Below, piece by piece: positions 13,039 to 25,132 of a DNA stretch of 64,000 bases (position 1 is the first letter of the stretch; each line of letters opens with the position of its first letter). The notes below the pieces were generated by a model. It worked only from the letters and a program-made list of their open reading frames with translations. It was not told the origin of the DNA and did not search any database. Location: positions 248,001 to 312,000 of the forward strand of contig VXAI01000159.1 in the NCBI GenBank assembly GCA_013399305.1, written 5' to 3'. The DNA is from Rostratula benghalensis (taxonomy: Eukaryota > Chordata > Aves > Charadriiformes > Rostratulidae). The translations under genes and the position numbers were made by a program.

Positions 13039-14310
13039 ACATAAATTCTTGTTGGTCTTTAGAATACAGCTAAACACTAGGAAAGAATGACGTGCCACAT
13101 ATCTTAAGTAACTACTATAATAATCAATTTCGCGGGTTCTCCAAGGTTGAGAGCAAATTAACCAATCAACCTCCACTTTAATCAACTCTTAGGTGATTAG
13201 GGCAAGTGATTTGCAAGGCAGCATGAACAACACATAGCAGCTTGCTGAGTTTCTGCTGACTCAAGAAGCCTTCTGTGTTTGCATAATAGATCTAATAAAG
13301 ATTGAGAACTACAGCTGTGGAAGGCTGCCTGATATGAAATATTCTGTGAAGGATGTTATGATGATAATCTTTCTACTGCTGTCATACAAATAACTCAAGT
13401 TGGATATATGTTTTGTTTGCACACATTCCCAATTACTGGCTAGTACCTCCCAGAGTGCAGCTTTTCAAAACACTAATAAAAAACATAGGCTGCCTCTATT
13501 TAATGATAAATACTTAATACGACTAATCAAGCAGTTGTGTTCAATGCCATTGTGTTTCTTCTTCAGATAAATTTCTTTTAACCATCTTAAATGTCCTCCT
13601 GAGGGAAAAAACCCCAAACCAATTCTGAATGTGAATTGTTCCTCAGGATCCAGTCCTTACCTGCTGACTCAGAGAGATGAAAAATACCTGGTGACGCCGT
13701 AACCAGTAGGTAGTTTAAATATGTGCAGTATATTTTCCTGGAAACCGGAGTGCCAACATATCCTGTGTTACAGAATGGTTCTCTCCAAACATGTGATGGG
13801 AGTTGGGGGAGAACTATGTCATTGAATCCTGACAATATAAAAGGTTTAAGTCCAGGCTGCAGTCTAAGTTCTCCAGAAGCCTTCCCTGTGCTGAACACCT
13901 GCAGAGTCAGGTGTTCCCCCAAGAAAGATACAGATGTTCAGTATTCCTGAGGATTTATCCTAATAATATCAATAGCAACAACAATTGTTTGGGTACTTTC
14001 TCCAGAGAGAACACGTGCAGATACATCAAATAATTATACAACTGAACCTAGGTATTTAAAATAACAGAAACTACTTGTAACTATGCAGTGCCTCAGGTAC
14101 ACGTGCTCAGTTCCTCGTAACTGCAGGGATGGTTACATGCTCCAATGTAAGAAACACAACAGGCCCTTTTCTCTCCTGCCTAACAGTTACACTTCCTGCC
14201 CCACTGATTCTCAGCAGTGTTTGCTGGTCTCTTTTTGCCTCCAACATATGCTCACAGCCATAATCTCAAATAAATCAACAACGAAGTGCTGGGTAGTTAG
14301 TGGCCAGAAA
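13039..14310. other. Unique non-coding sequence
   Basis: No exon or repeat recognised. Around 13236-13262 there is a TGCTGA...TGCTGACTCA arrangement resembling AP-1/MAF-type recognition sites, which alone is weak evidence. Confidence 0.5.
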
Positions 14311-14469
14311 AGCTGTGGCTGCCCCATCCCTGGAGGGGTTCAAGGCCAGGCTGGATGGGACTTTGAGCAACCTGCTCTGGTGGGAGGTGCCCCTGCCCAG
14401 GGCAGGGCGGTTGGAACTCAGTGATCTTAATGTCCCTTCCAAACTCAAACCATTCTATGATTTTGTGAT
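14311..14469 (+). mobile_element. CR1 LINE, 3' UTR fragment
   Basis: This is a truncated avian CR1 retrotransposon tail. It reads through characteristic 3' UTR phrases: CCCATCCCTGGAGG, TTCAAGGCCAGGCTGGATGG, GGGCAGGGCGGTTGGAACT and GTCCCTTCCAA. It ends in the degenerate terminal repeats ATTCTATGA/TTTTGTGAT. CR1 copies are normally truncated at the 5' end by incomplete reverse transcription, which explains the abrupt left border near 14311. No coding part is present. This family assignment is one of the firmest calls in the window and is strong evidence for a bird or close relative. Confidence 0.93.
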
Positions 14470-17400
14470 AGCTAAGGCAGATTTAAGCTTTACTACCACC
14501 TTCACCGAGATGAGCTGCTGTTTCTAGGTGTGATGGAGGCAGCCCTGACACTGCTTATACCAACCACCCCACGAGGCAGCACTGGGCTGAGCCCCACAGC
14601 CTTGCCCAGAGCACTTGCCCTACTTCCCAGGCATGGATGTTCAGCCCTCGTGTCCTGTCTGAAAAGGCTGGAAGAAAAACACAAATACCACCCGTAATGT
14701 ATATGAAAACTATTTCAACCCTGCTGGTCATCTTTTCTGATTGAAACTAACCTCCTCAGAATGATAAAAGGAAGAATTCAGGTTCACAGACAAACTGTTG
14801 AACAGGATTTTAGAAAGGAAAGCGCTCTCTGTACCTAAAATGTACTCATATATGCCTTTGCCAGAATAAAGTCTGGAACAGAAAAAAAGCAATACATGGG
14901 AAGAAGCATGAAGAGAAAAACACTTGGGTGAATTCGGCTCGACAAAGGACATCCAAATGGGTCATACAACTCAAATTTTGAGACAAGGAGAAAGGATTAC
15001 AGTATAAAAAAACAGTAATTATAATAATAAATATTGTAATCTTTCACTTCATATCATAATATTTCAGATTTCAGAGCTTAATTTTACTAATTAGAAACTT
15101 ACAAGTCTATCAGTATGCAAAACTTATGAGTACAACAGTGTATCAGCACAATATTGCTGTAAAAACACAACACAAGGCTTCTCTAATCCCAGCTATATTT
15201 AGCATATAAAGCTCATTCATATCTTGATGTCTATTACTTTTTTGTTTCAGATCCCTCATACAAAATTTAAAACAACATACACAAAGGTACTAATTTCTTT
15301 ACAAAAGACCAAAGCATAGATTGCATAAGAGAAACTCTAGTCACATAAGGTATTCCTCATCCACTTCCATGTATTACTATTCCAAATATCATTAACGGGT
15401 CTTCAATTGATATGAAAAAAATTAAAATGGACTTGAATTTAATCAATTATTTCTTAATGTACATAAAATTCACATGTACATGTAAGGAGGTTTTTAATTG
15501 AACCGGGTCCTTAAAGACAGTACAAAACCCAGAAAAGTAAATCTATTAGAAATTTAGAAGATCTACTTCTAAGTGGCCTTCAGCTTGCAAGCTAGTAACT
15601 TGCCGAAGAAGTATACAAAACAAAGGAGTTTATAATAACCTTCATTTTGTAAAAGAGTATCCATTTAATAAAGAATGTGTCTGTCTGTTTATGGCCTTGC
15701 CAGGTATGTCTTCAAGACAAATTCAAGAGTTTATAGGTGGATTCAAGAGCAGCTGATACCACAGTCTGTGGAATGCATTACAACTGTAAATCCATGCTGC
15801 GAGGGAATCACACACACATCAAAACACAACTGATGCTTCCTCCTGGGATGAATATTACTCTATTAAAAATTAGAATGCACATATGTCTGTATAAAACTAT
15901 CAACTGAAAAACACTTGGCCTTTTCACAAAGGAAACCAATGGAAGACTTTCATTAAAGAGTCACTCCTTTAAAAGTGTATTTATTTACAGATTTACGCAT
16001 ACTCATGTTCAGAATGACTGTTCTCAGACTTAATCAGATCAACATGCTTGTAAATGTGTATTTTTTTTCATAAACTTGTGTGGGCTACTAACCTCTATAG
16101 CCCTAATAAAAAGAACCGTGTGGCAATTAGCTCTAACCCACCCATATATATAAGCACTATTACATACTGGGAGCAAATTATTGAGGTAAATCATTACAGT
16201 TATAATAACAAGATCTGGAGTATCTGGTTACATTAACATGCAATCCAGCATACCTTAGGAAATTAAAGGAAACATTATCCAAAGAAAAATAATCACCGTT
16301 TATTTCTATTATAATACCTTCATTTTTCAAATCTTTTCTCATTTTGTCACATAAGACATTCTAAAATCAAGCTGTGATAAAATACTAAGTGGCAAATCTC
16401 TCAGTCACCTTTATTTTCAGGAACTTTAAAAACAAGTCACTTGTAATCTTTCTCCATTTGAATTTTGTGGAAAAGACTGACTTCCAATAGGTGTTTTGAA
16501 AGAGAAAAAACAGACAGGTACCAGGGCCAGTCTCAAACTAGCTGGTACCATAAATTAGCATCTGTTCACAGAAGTCTTCAGACCCTCAACAACTGCTCAT
16601 GTGAACGATCTGTTGTGGTTTTTGTATTATCTTCAGAGCAGCCTGCTACTTTTCATGAGAACAAAACCAGGAGGATCTACTCCCCATCCATTTTGTAACT
16701 CTTCCCACACAGAAGTAGGAGAGCCCACGGTGGGACGACCTGTGGCCAGCTCACTTTGGGGCTTGGCCAAAACATCTCTGGCTTCCACCCAAGCCTGCAG
16801 TCAGCCTGGACTAATGGAGATCACAGCACAAACCCAAGAGTGGACTGGGACATCTTTAGGCTCTAGGAAGAACATCAAAGGAATGATGCTCAGGGCACCT
16901 GGAAGTGAGCCACAGGAAAGGAAGGGCCGACAAATCAACATGAGAAATTACTCATCAGCAGAATAATCACCCACAGGGCTCTCAGGGTTAATCAATTAAT
17001 ACTCTATGTAAATCACCTGTTTGCTGGCACTGTACCCTTTAGCAGTCTGTCTGTTACTGGATTATTTTAACATTCTCATGAGCCTCATGACCCCATGAGG
17101 GCACTGCACAGTTGTGCAGTCTCAAACCACGCTGGAGCTCAGGAGCCCCGCAGAAGCAGGAAGCGATGTGTACCGTTCAGCATCCCCGCCTCGCTGAGCT
17201 TACAGCCCATGGTCTTTCTGATGGGTACCCAGAACTGCTCATTTGTTATGGCTCTACTAACAGTGTATTAAATGTATTAAAGCACCAGATTTCAGTAAAA
17301 CCAGCCTGCTCAGGTACAGAAAAGCCAGTATGTTTTAAAATACATTGCAAAAGAAACAAACAAACAAAACCATTATCACAGTGTAGTTACTTATTTAGTG

Positions 17401-17801
17401 TATTTTGAATTAAAACTGTGTTAGTATCAAGCCATTTACATTATTCCTACTCATAAGCCCTATTTCCTCGTGATTTGATATTTACTCTATTTTGAACAAC
17501 ATGGAAAACAGGAAATAATGTTCTCAGTGAAGACTTGATAACAGAGTTCAATTCTGTAGCTAGACAGAGAGAGCATGATAATTTGCTCAGCACACAAACT
17601 TGCCACCCACTCCAAATTGAATTCTGTAGAAACTACATTAATAAGGAAAGGCCACAGGCCACGGCTCCACCACCAGATTGAAAGTTCTGCCTTTGCTCTC
17701 AGAGGAACTTTACTGATTTGTTGAGGATGACCAGGTCTCAGCTTCTGCCCTGAAGAAATGTATTCATCAGAGGACTTTGATATTTCTGTTTGTTCACAAT
17801 G
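14470..17801. other. Unique non-coding sequence
   Basis: A GC-richer patch follows the CR1 tail (about 14510-14680) and another lies at 16700-16940; I recognise neither. A short inverted repeat with 8-bp arms, ACTGCACA and TGTGCAGT, lies at 17103-17120. The 121-codon plus-strand frame at 16601-16966 shows no domain. The rest is AT-rich. Confidence 0.55.
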
Positions 17802-17823
17802 TTTGCTCACATATGTGAGCAAA
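17802..17823. repeat. Perfect 22-bp palindrome
   Basis: TTTGCTCACAT is followed at once by its exact reverse complement, with no spacer, and the centre holds the E-box-like CATATG. It could be a dimeric transcription-factor site or simply chance. No flanking transposon-like features are visible. Confidence 0.9.
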
Positions 17824-20800
17824 ATATATGTTGTCTCTTCAAGGCTTGAAACCTATATTATTTGCCCCAAGAGGACAACATTCATCCTTATAAAGTAATT
17901 AAATGGTTTTATGTAAAATACTTTTAATTACATACGTCTTTTTTAATAATAAAACACATAAAGAAAACCAGCCAGAAGTCTTTTCCTGAGACTTAAGAAA
18001 TTAATATTGAGCTTTGCCCTTAACTCTCGCCTCTAATGAATAGACTTTAAAACATGGCCAAGAAGCTACACATGTTCTTACCATGTTAATCTCTTCCCAT
18101 CCAGTATGAGGCCTGAATTAACGAATCCATGTTGCCAGATATTATCCTGAGGGAAGTTTTGACTTCATCATACTGTGTTTTGTATTAATGGCATGGTGCT
18201 ACAGAACTAAAGCAGACCCCCACCCTGGCTCAAAGGCATGTCTTTCACATATTCAGCTAACAAAGTCATGAGAATAGGAATTTATTACTGAATTTTATGC
18301 ACACTAAAATCACACTAAAATATAGTTCAAAGACTGGTGTGATCCTTAAGATGCTACAGTATATTATCTTGCAGTGCTGTGTCAAATAATCTGAGCTGGC
18401 TGTGAGTCAGTTAGCCTCAAGAGAAAGAGCACAGTCATATTAGCATGCTGGACTAGTAATACATAATGTCCTGATATATTTTTTTTCTAAGCTAACATAG
18501 CAGCCAAAATAGTTTGATGGAAAGTTACTCCAATCAAATTATTACTGCTTCTATTAGCTAAGTTAAACCCAGTCATTAGTACACAGCAGATATGTGGGGA
18601 CCACTTCAGAATCCTTGAAAGCAAATACAATAAGGAAAATATCATCCATGTGGGGTTTCCTAAACAGCAATGTCTTTGGTCTGTCCCACACCACGCACTC
18701 AGTATTCAGTGACTGGTCACATCAGGCACCAAGACTGGAGGCAGCTTTACCAAACTGTGCTATTTCTCACCTGGGCCACACAGTTTTCTCTGAACTACTC
18801 AGATTTCTCTGAATTACCCAGGGATTGAACAGGTTGGTTGAACAGCTTCTTTTCTCAGGAGCAGTCCAATATGGGCCCTAGGGAGAGGACAGAGCTCAGA
18901 AATGCTGATGAGATTCCACATTTGTCTTCCCACTGACGACATTACTCTAGCCTTTTCCTTTCATACTGTTCCTGCCTTTTCAGTCAAGGTACCTGTAAGG
19001 ATGGTGATCTCATTTTTGTTGTCCTGCTGAGACCTGGACCTCAGGGGTTTTCGTGCTTTGTCATACACAGCAGGGCTGCCTTTGGTCACTCACTCCCAGT
19101 GCACAAGCAGGGCTGCCTGTGTGCAGTGAGGGAGTGTGTCCCGTTTCCCCCTCGCTGCTACCAACCAGACTGATACCAGAGGGATAACCCTGCTGCCCGG
19201 ACTCGAAACAGCAAGGGAGTCCAAAGAAAAGAGTTAATCTGTTATCCTCCTGGGGAACAGGAAGGGGTTTAATCCATGGGACTCAGCCCTATTGTTATGG
19301 ACAATCCCTTTTGTGTTCTGCATAACAGAATACAGAGCAGGACTCAATGCATGCAGATTTCTAGATAAGGATACAAATTCAAATATATTTTATTAGTCCC
19401 CCACCTATTTGCTTGATGGCTTTGTGAGGCCAAAGCTGAAAGATACTACAAGTTTAGAGGGAAAAAAAAAGCATCAGGAAGATATGCTGGCTTAGCATGG
19501 GAGCAAACAACACACAGAACTCCTTAAAAACCTGCGGTTGTCCCAGCTCCAAACCAGTGTCCACTGAAAACATTGCTTCCTGCACCAGTCCTTCACTACT
19601 AAAGACATTCAAGGCTCTTATCCAATCTCAGCACTCTTCAAGATCTCACAAAACATTATTATAGATCCTGAATTAAATAGGATGATTAGCTATCTTTTTG
19701 TCACTAATCCTATGTTTATCTTAACATCTCACCACCATTTCTAGTCTTCATTACAGTTTATAAATGGAAAATTAAAGAGAAATGTTGAAACTTTCCTCAC
19801 TGAAATAGGAAAGATTCTCTGATGCAAGAACCATAGTCTGGTGCTGAAAAAAATATGGTTATTAAGCAAGTCAGGCCAGTCGGGCTTATCAGGCCTCTAG
19901 TACTAAGCAAGACTGAAAACATCAACATGTGTGCAACAGGGAGCAACTGCCCAGAGAGGACCTGACAATGGCTGGAAGCTGTAAGAAAGAAATAAACCAC
20001 TACTGAGAACAAAAGAGGTACCATTTCACAAAATCTAATACTGCTTTACTATATTTATGACGAGAAAACAATTCCCACTTTCTCATACTTAGTGAATACT
20101 TTCCATGATTTTTTGTTGTTCTATACCTAGGCATAATGTTTTCACTGGCATTTTAAGTCGTGCAATAACAACAAAGAGAATAAATAATATAACTTTAGCA
20201 TATTAATGAAATTATTTATTCTAAATGACTTCTCAGAATCTAACCTTCATTCCTTCTCTCTTTCCCCTTTGTTTTCATGTCAACATGACAGGACGCATAT
20301 AAAACAAACTATCTATTTGAGCCATATCTTAACTACAGCTGGAAATTATCTCTTATTTACTCCTATCTAGTAAAGAAAACTATAACAACACAGAAATTCA
20401 AAGTTTTAGTTTGCTAACCCTCCCGATGACTTCACATGGTTAGTCTTTGTGTTGGTAGGGTGATGTTACAGTGCTGATCTTGAAGAGACTGTTTCAGAGA
20501 TGAGTCTATAAGCAAACAGAAAGCAACCCAGCCTCATTTAAAAGCCACCAAAGTTTCTTAACCCCTTTACTATTCTAGGACAACTGCTTCAGAATAGTAA
20601 AACAAATGACACCCAGTTGTGTTTGTATTAGTGTTACCTTTAAAAGACCAACAGTCCTGTTTTCCTTTTCTGGCCTTTCCTTCTGGCAGAAAGAGCAATC
20701 ATTTTACTAAACTAAACAAATCAAGGTTTTTTCCTTCTTTTAAGGACTGGGATACACATTTCCCTATTCATCCTAGCAAATCTTTTTTGTTACAACTTCA

Positions 20801-20879
20801 AATCATCTTTCTTGCTTAAGAGACCAATGTATTCACCACTGAAAGAAATCTTCCTTGAAGTTACAGCAGTGTTATTGGT
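17824..20879. other. Unique non-coding sequence with a GC-richer pocket
   Basis: Mostly AT-rich. Around 18985-19290 the sequence becomes noticeably richer in G and C, with several CpGs and a near-duplicate CAGCAGGGCTGCCT / AAGCAGGGCTGCCT about 40 bases apart. I cannot assign it to an exon or repeat family. Nothing else is recognised. Confidence 0.5.
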
Positions 20880-21470
20880 GCTGGCCCATATGAATTATTT
20901 TACCAAACACACCCTCAGATCACACCTTTTCTACAACTGCATTGCACTGGTGACTCATAGTTCTACTGTGATCAACCAAAAACTCCAAGGATTTTTCCTT
21001 CCCTTGTTGTTCACATTTGTATACTTTCTAGATAATAGTATGAATTCTTGCTTTACAATTCAAATGTTAAATTAATTCCCACCTCTATTAATACAGATCA
21101 GCAACCAATTCTTTTGTGACATTCTTATCCTCCTCCTTGTAGGCAATGTCTCCCTTATTCACTCCTAATCAGCTGTCATTACCTCATGTCTATTTTCTGT
21201 GCCTGGACCATTAATGAAAATATTAAGATTAATCCTAAGAGTGGTCCTGGAGGACCTACCTACCTGTAGTCTTACTTTCCTTTCCAGCACAACCCCTCTG
21301 TCAGCTCTTTTTAGCCAGTGCCTTGTCCACTTTACACTTCTTGCACTAATCCCCATCTTCCCATGTGGCACCATATCAAACACAGTAGTGAAGGCCAAAC
21401 AGATTAGAACTACATTTCCCTCATCTTTAAACAAGTTATTAGAGAAATCTGGGAACAAAGGGTTGAGGTT
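20880..21470 (-). mobile_element. Old CR1-type LINE fragment, reverse transcriptase ORF2 relic
   Basis: Read on the minus strand, two separated pieces of CR1-family ORF2 are visible. At 21360-21380 the frame reads FDMVPHG, matching the CR1 reverse-transcriptase motif AFDTVPHG, preceded by VVLICLAF. Further on, NIFING matches the FNIFIND block. At about 20920-20990 another frame reads SLEFLVDHSRTMSHQCNAVV, matching the C-terminal DLGVLVD..L.MSQQCA region. Order and spacing fit one element lying in reverse orientation, with deletions, frame changes and an in-frame stop just after the second block. The divergence is large, so this is an old copy of an amniote CR1/L3-like lineage. The 159-codon frame at 21165-21644 is part of it and not a host gene. 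Borders are approximate. Confidence 0.8.
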
Positions 21471-23803
21471 AGATAAAAAACCTTGGTAAGAAATAGGTAC
21501 TGTACTAGAGGGAGTAACAGGAAAGAAAACACTCATGTTAGGGGAAATAAAAGGTAGGCATTGGGATGCCTTGGGACTTTGTAAATAGGTAGAATGTAGA
21601 ATTTCTGTGAATGGCTTTGAAAAGTTAGAGTATGGTAGAAACATTGGCCCCTAATTTTTATTTTTTTTTTCAGGATACTACGAGTGAAGAGAATTTTGAG
21701 AAGTACAGAAACAAGGTGAGAGAGAAATTCCCCATGACCTGTCCCAGGCAATTACGCTGCAGAGCCTGGTGGTGAGTGAGAGCTGACCCACTCGTGTTTC
21801 AGGCAGCTACCACTGGCCTCTCCGGTGCATGGATCACTAACAACGAGGAAATAATTATCCATCTGTGTGACGTGGTTATACTACTAAATTAAGCTAATTA
21901 AGGTGCCTCCTATCTCTGCTCCTCGGTCCCTGAGTTTTCCAAGTGTATCCAGCAATTCTTCTGACAGAAACAGATATTTTGTCTTTTGCTGCCTCACAGG
22001 CTGTACCACGCGCAGCTACACCAGAGGGAATGCTTTATACCACAGAACTCATACAGGCAATTTAGCCACTTTGTTTCCCCTGATACTGATTTATTTTCAG
22101 ATAGATGAAGAAATTACCCCCGGTTTTCAGTACGGACTTGTTGATCTGATAAATTTCAGATTAAAAGTAATTCAAATTATCATAACGAATACTCGCTGAT
22201 TGGATATTCCACTGCTGAGCAGATAAATTCTCTGTTGAATGTCACATCATGTTTCAACTGTTATTTCACAGGATTTTGGTAAATCACATATTTTAAATGG
22301 ACTTTTGAAAAAAAATCCAATCTTTGAATTGAAAGTATGCTTTTCATCCGTACTGTTTTCTGTAAACATTTTCAATGCAAATTAAAAATTTAAAAAACCC
22401 CAAAATTCTCTTTAAAAATCGACAGGTAATTTTTGAAATGGACTCAGTCCATCGAATTGCGCTTTCTTTTGGACAAACACTGACTTTCTGCCACATACTC
22501 AAGTTTTTAAAAAGAAATGTGTTTTCAGTTGTTAAGAGTGGTGTTTTATTCAAATGGTAGGTTCAGAGGGTTCACATGAAAACAAAGGCCCTTCCTATCA
22601 GCTTGTGGAGACAACGGTGCAGCATAGGATATTATGATTTGGTAACCTATGTAAATTCACACATCCTGCAGGCTACAAGTGGGAACTTCATTTCAGACCC
22701 GAGGAATTGGCATGGCAGAGGCAGGAGGGAGGCAACCTAAGGAAGGAATCCTGGGGACCAGCCCAGTAGCACAGAGTGGCCCCAACCTTTTTGCCAGCCA
22801 CAAGAATGAAATCACAGATGTCAAGATCCTTTGTTATAACCCTGTTGTGACCTGCCTATAGATTGGGATGTTTGAATTTCATCTCGCTGCCTTCACTAAG
22901 AGTCTATTTGAAAGCCTGATGACATTGGCTTTGTGTGGGTGAGGTGGATTTCCCCTATAGTGCATGTCGGCAAAGTAACACTTGAAATGCAAAACACAAA
23001 CATTTTCTTAACAGTTAAATGTCCTCATTATTCAAAGGCATGGAAGCGGGCCAGAAACTCTGTTCAGATTACCAATGAACCATTCAAGCCAGCTGTAGAA
23101 AAGTAGATATTATAGCATGTGAGAAGGTACAGAGAATCTAAGTGATGACCCCGTTGACTGTAGGAACAAAAGCAATGACAGTATAGATAGTTTATGGTAC
23201 TTAATCTCTATAATCTGAAAGGTGAGAAAGGATCAAAAGGATTATATTAATTGAAATATATCTGATTTTAAGACTACGGCTGCTGCTGAGAGATGACCAA
23301 GCACACATTTTAAAACAGTGAGTAATCATTCCATACCTGACACTGGAATTACTTATCCCAAAAAGAATAATGTTTCAGATGCTACCTGACCAAGAAATGG
23401 TACAGAAGCAGAAAACTTAGGGTTCTCTCATGTCCTTCAAAATCAATTAGTAGCATTTTAAAGAAAACAATATTAAAAGACAGGAGCCCCAATGGGCTGA
23501 AAAGCTTTTTTTCATTCCGTCGTTGCCAATGTTCTTCATAATGTATCTTTTTTTTTAAACACTACACCCCTCAATTAACTCACAATTGCTGTCCACGCCA
23601 TAGGAATTATGCAGCATTTGATATCAATTCACTGAACAAATCTAAGGGCATTTCAGAACCTGGTGTAATTACAAAAGTAAGCCCTGTAGACCAAGGAAGA
23701 AAATTAATACCATCTCCTGTTTTGATCCTGGTTGGTTTGTGTGGTTCTCCTGCGCTAAGTTCCCCTTGGGTTGCCATGAAAGTGCGATAGCAACGAAGAA
23801 CTT
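21471..23803. other. Unique non-coding sequence
   Basis: A short T run at about 21659-21670 lies beside the LINE relic. No further repeat, exon or RNA gene is recognised. Confidence 0.55.
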
Positions 23804-23870
23804 AAACTGGTGTAAATGAGCACAGTTCAGGAGAAATCGATGGAGTTAACTCAGTTTACACCAGCAGGAG
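23804..23870. repeat. Ancient amniote palindromic repeat, CTGGTGTAAA type, copy 1
   Basis: The left arm is CTGGTGTAAATGAG (from 23807). The right arm ends in AACTCAGTTTACACCAG (23848-23864), whose reverse complement is CTGGTGTAAACTGAGTT. Between them lies a GATGGAGTTAA-like core. This matches, from memory, a short palindromic repeat common in sauropsids in which CTGGTGTAAAT arms flank a CATTGAAGTCAATGGAG core. A DNA-transposon-derived MITE is the likely origin, but the family name is uncertain. Confidence 0.65.
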
Positions 23871-24312
23871 CTGTGGCTCTAATCTATTTCTCCTGATTCA
23901 AATTTTACCCTTGGCGAGTCCTTCACTGAAACTCTCCTACTAAATTTTGCTCACTAACTAAAATCTGAGTGGAATTTGTAACTGATAAAAGCGAAATAAG
24001 TCTTGCAATATACTATTCTCTGAATTATTCAACTGCTTAAGGATACCGCATTTGCCCAAAAAAGCAGGAACAGGAGGAGACCACAGAAAATTAGTGCATT
24101 GAAATATATGTCAACTTGTAGATCAGTGGACAAAGGAATATTTATTTAACTCTTTATGTCTGTGTTTATTTCTATAACCATGTTCATAAGAGATAATAAA
24201 ATACAGCAGAAGCGAATCTAAGATTCTAAGTGATTTCTGATGTTCTTTGAATACTAATTGTCTCCCCATACATGTACAAAAAATAATTATCTAATAAGGA
24301 TAATGTACATCA
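23871..24312. other. Unique non-coding sequence, nothing recognised
   Basis: AT-rich spacer between the palindromic repeat and the CR1 element. Confidence 0.6.
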
Positions 24313-25132
24313 AATCTTTTTGAGTAGAGTTACTCTGCAGGAAGACCTGTGTAGGCTGGAAGAGCGGGTGAACAAGTACCTTAAGAAGTTCAACAAGGAC
24401 AAGTGTAAGGTCTTGCACCTGGGAAAACAGGAGTACAGCACAGACTGGGGATGCCTACCCAGCTGGGGAGCAGCTCTGTGGATAAGGACCTTGGGGTCCT
24501 GGTGGACAAGCACCCCAATGTGAGCGAACAGTGTGCTGCTGTGGCAAAGACAGACAATGGGATGCTGGGTTTCATTAACAAGGGCATCACCAGCAGAGAT
24601 AAGAAGTCATCACCCTATCTTAGTCAGCATTTGTCAGGGCACACCTGGAAGATTGTGTTCAGTTTTGGTCCTCACTATTCAAAAAGACGTAAACATGCTG
24701 AAGAGTGTAGAGAAGGGTCACAAAGATGACCCAAGGACTTGGATGCCCACTGCGTGAGGAAAGGCTGAGAGAACAGGGCTTGTTAAGCCTTGACAAAAGA
24801 AGGCTTAGGGGTTCCAGTATTTAAAGGGCAGCTACAAAGAAGATGGAGACTCCCTTTTTACAAGAAGTCACAGGGAAAAGACAAGGGGTAATGACTACAA
24901 GTTACTCCTGTGGAGATTCTGACTGGACATAAGGAAAATTTTTGACATTAAGAATTATCAACTATTGGAATAATATAACCAGGGAAGTGGTGGATTCCCC
25001 AAAATCGGAGACTTTTAAGATTCAGCCAGACAGGGTGCTGGGCCACCTTGTCTAGAGAGTGCTTTTGTCAAGGAATTTTGGACCGGATGATCCCTGAGGT
25101 CCCTTCCAACCCGGAATTCTATGACTCTATGA
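24313..25132 (+). mobile_element. CR1 LINE, ORF2 C-terminus plus 3' UTR, frameshifted
   Basis: A 5'-truncated avian CR1 copy of about 0.8 kb. The ORF2 C-terminus is readable as LQEDLCRLEERVNKYLKKFN then KCKVLHLG in one frame (to about 24424), as DLGVLVDKHPNVSEQCAAVA in a second frame (from 24487), and as HLEDCVQFW in a third (from 24642). At least two frameshifts therefore break it. The untranslated part follows with the known phrases GAGGAAAGGCTGAGAGA and GAGGTCCCTTCCAACC, ending at ATTCTATGACTCTATGA (25116-25132), the CR1 terminal repeats. The element is dead. Compared with the relic at 21 kb it is much closer to the avian consensus and so younger. Confidence 0.95.

Noticed and set aside
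21165..21644. The longest open frame (159 codons, minus strand) as a host gene
   Set aside because: Its only recognisable residues (VVLICLAF..FDMVPHG, NIFING) are decayed CR1 reverse transcriptase; the rest is chance extension.
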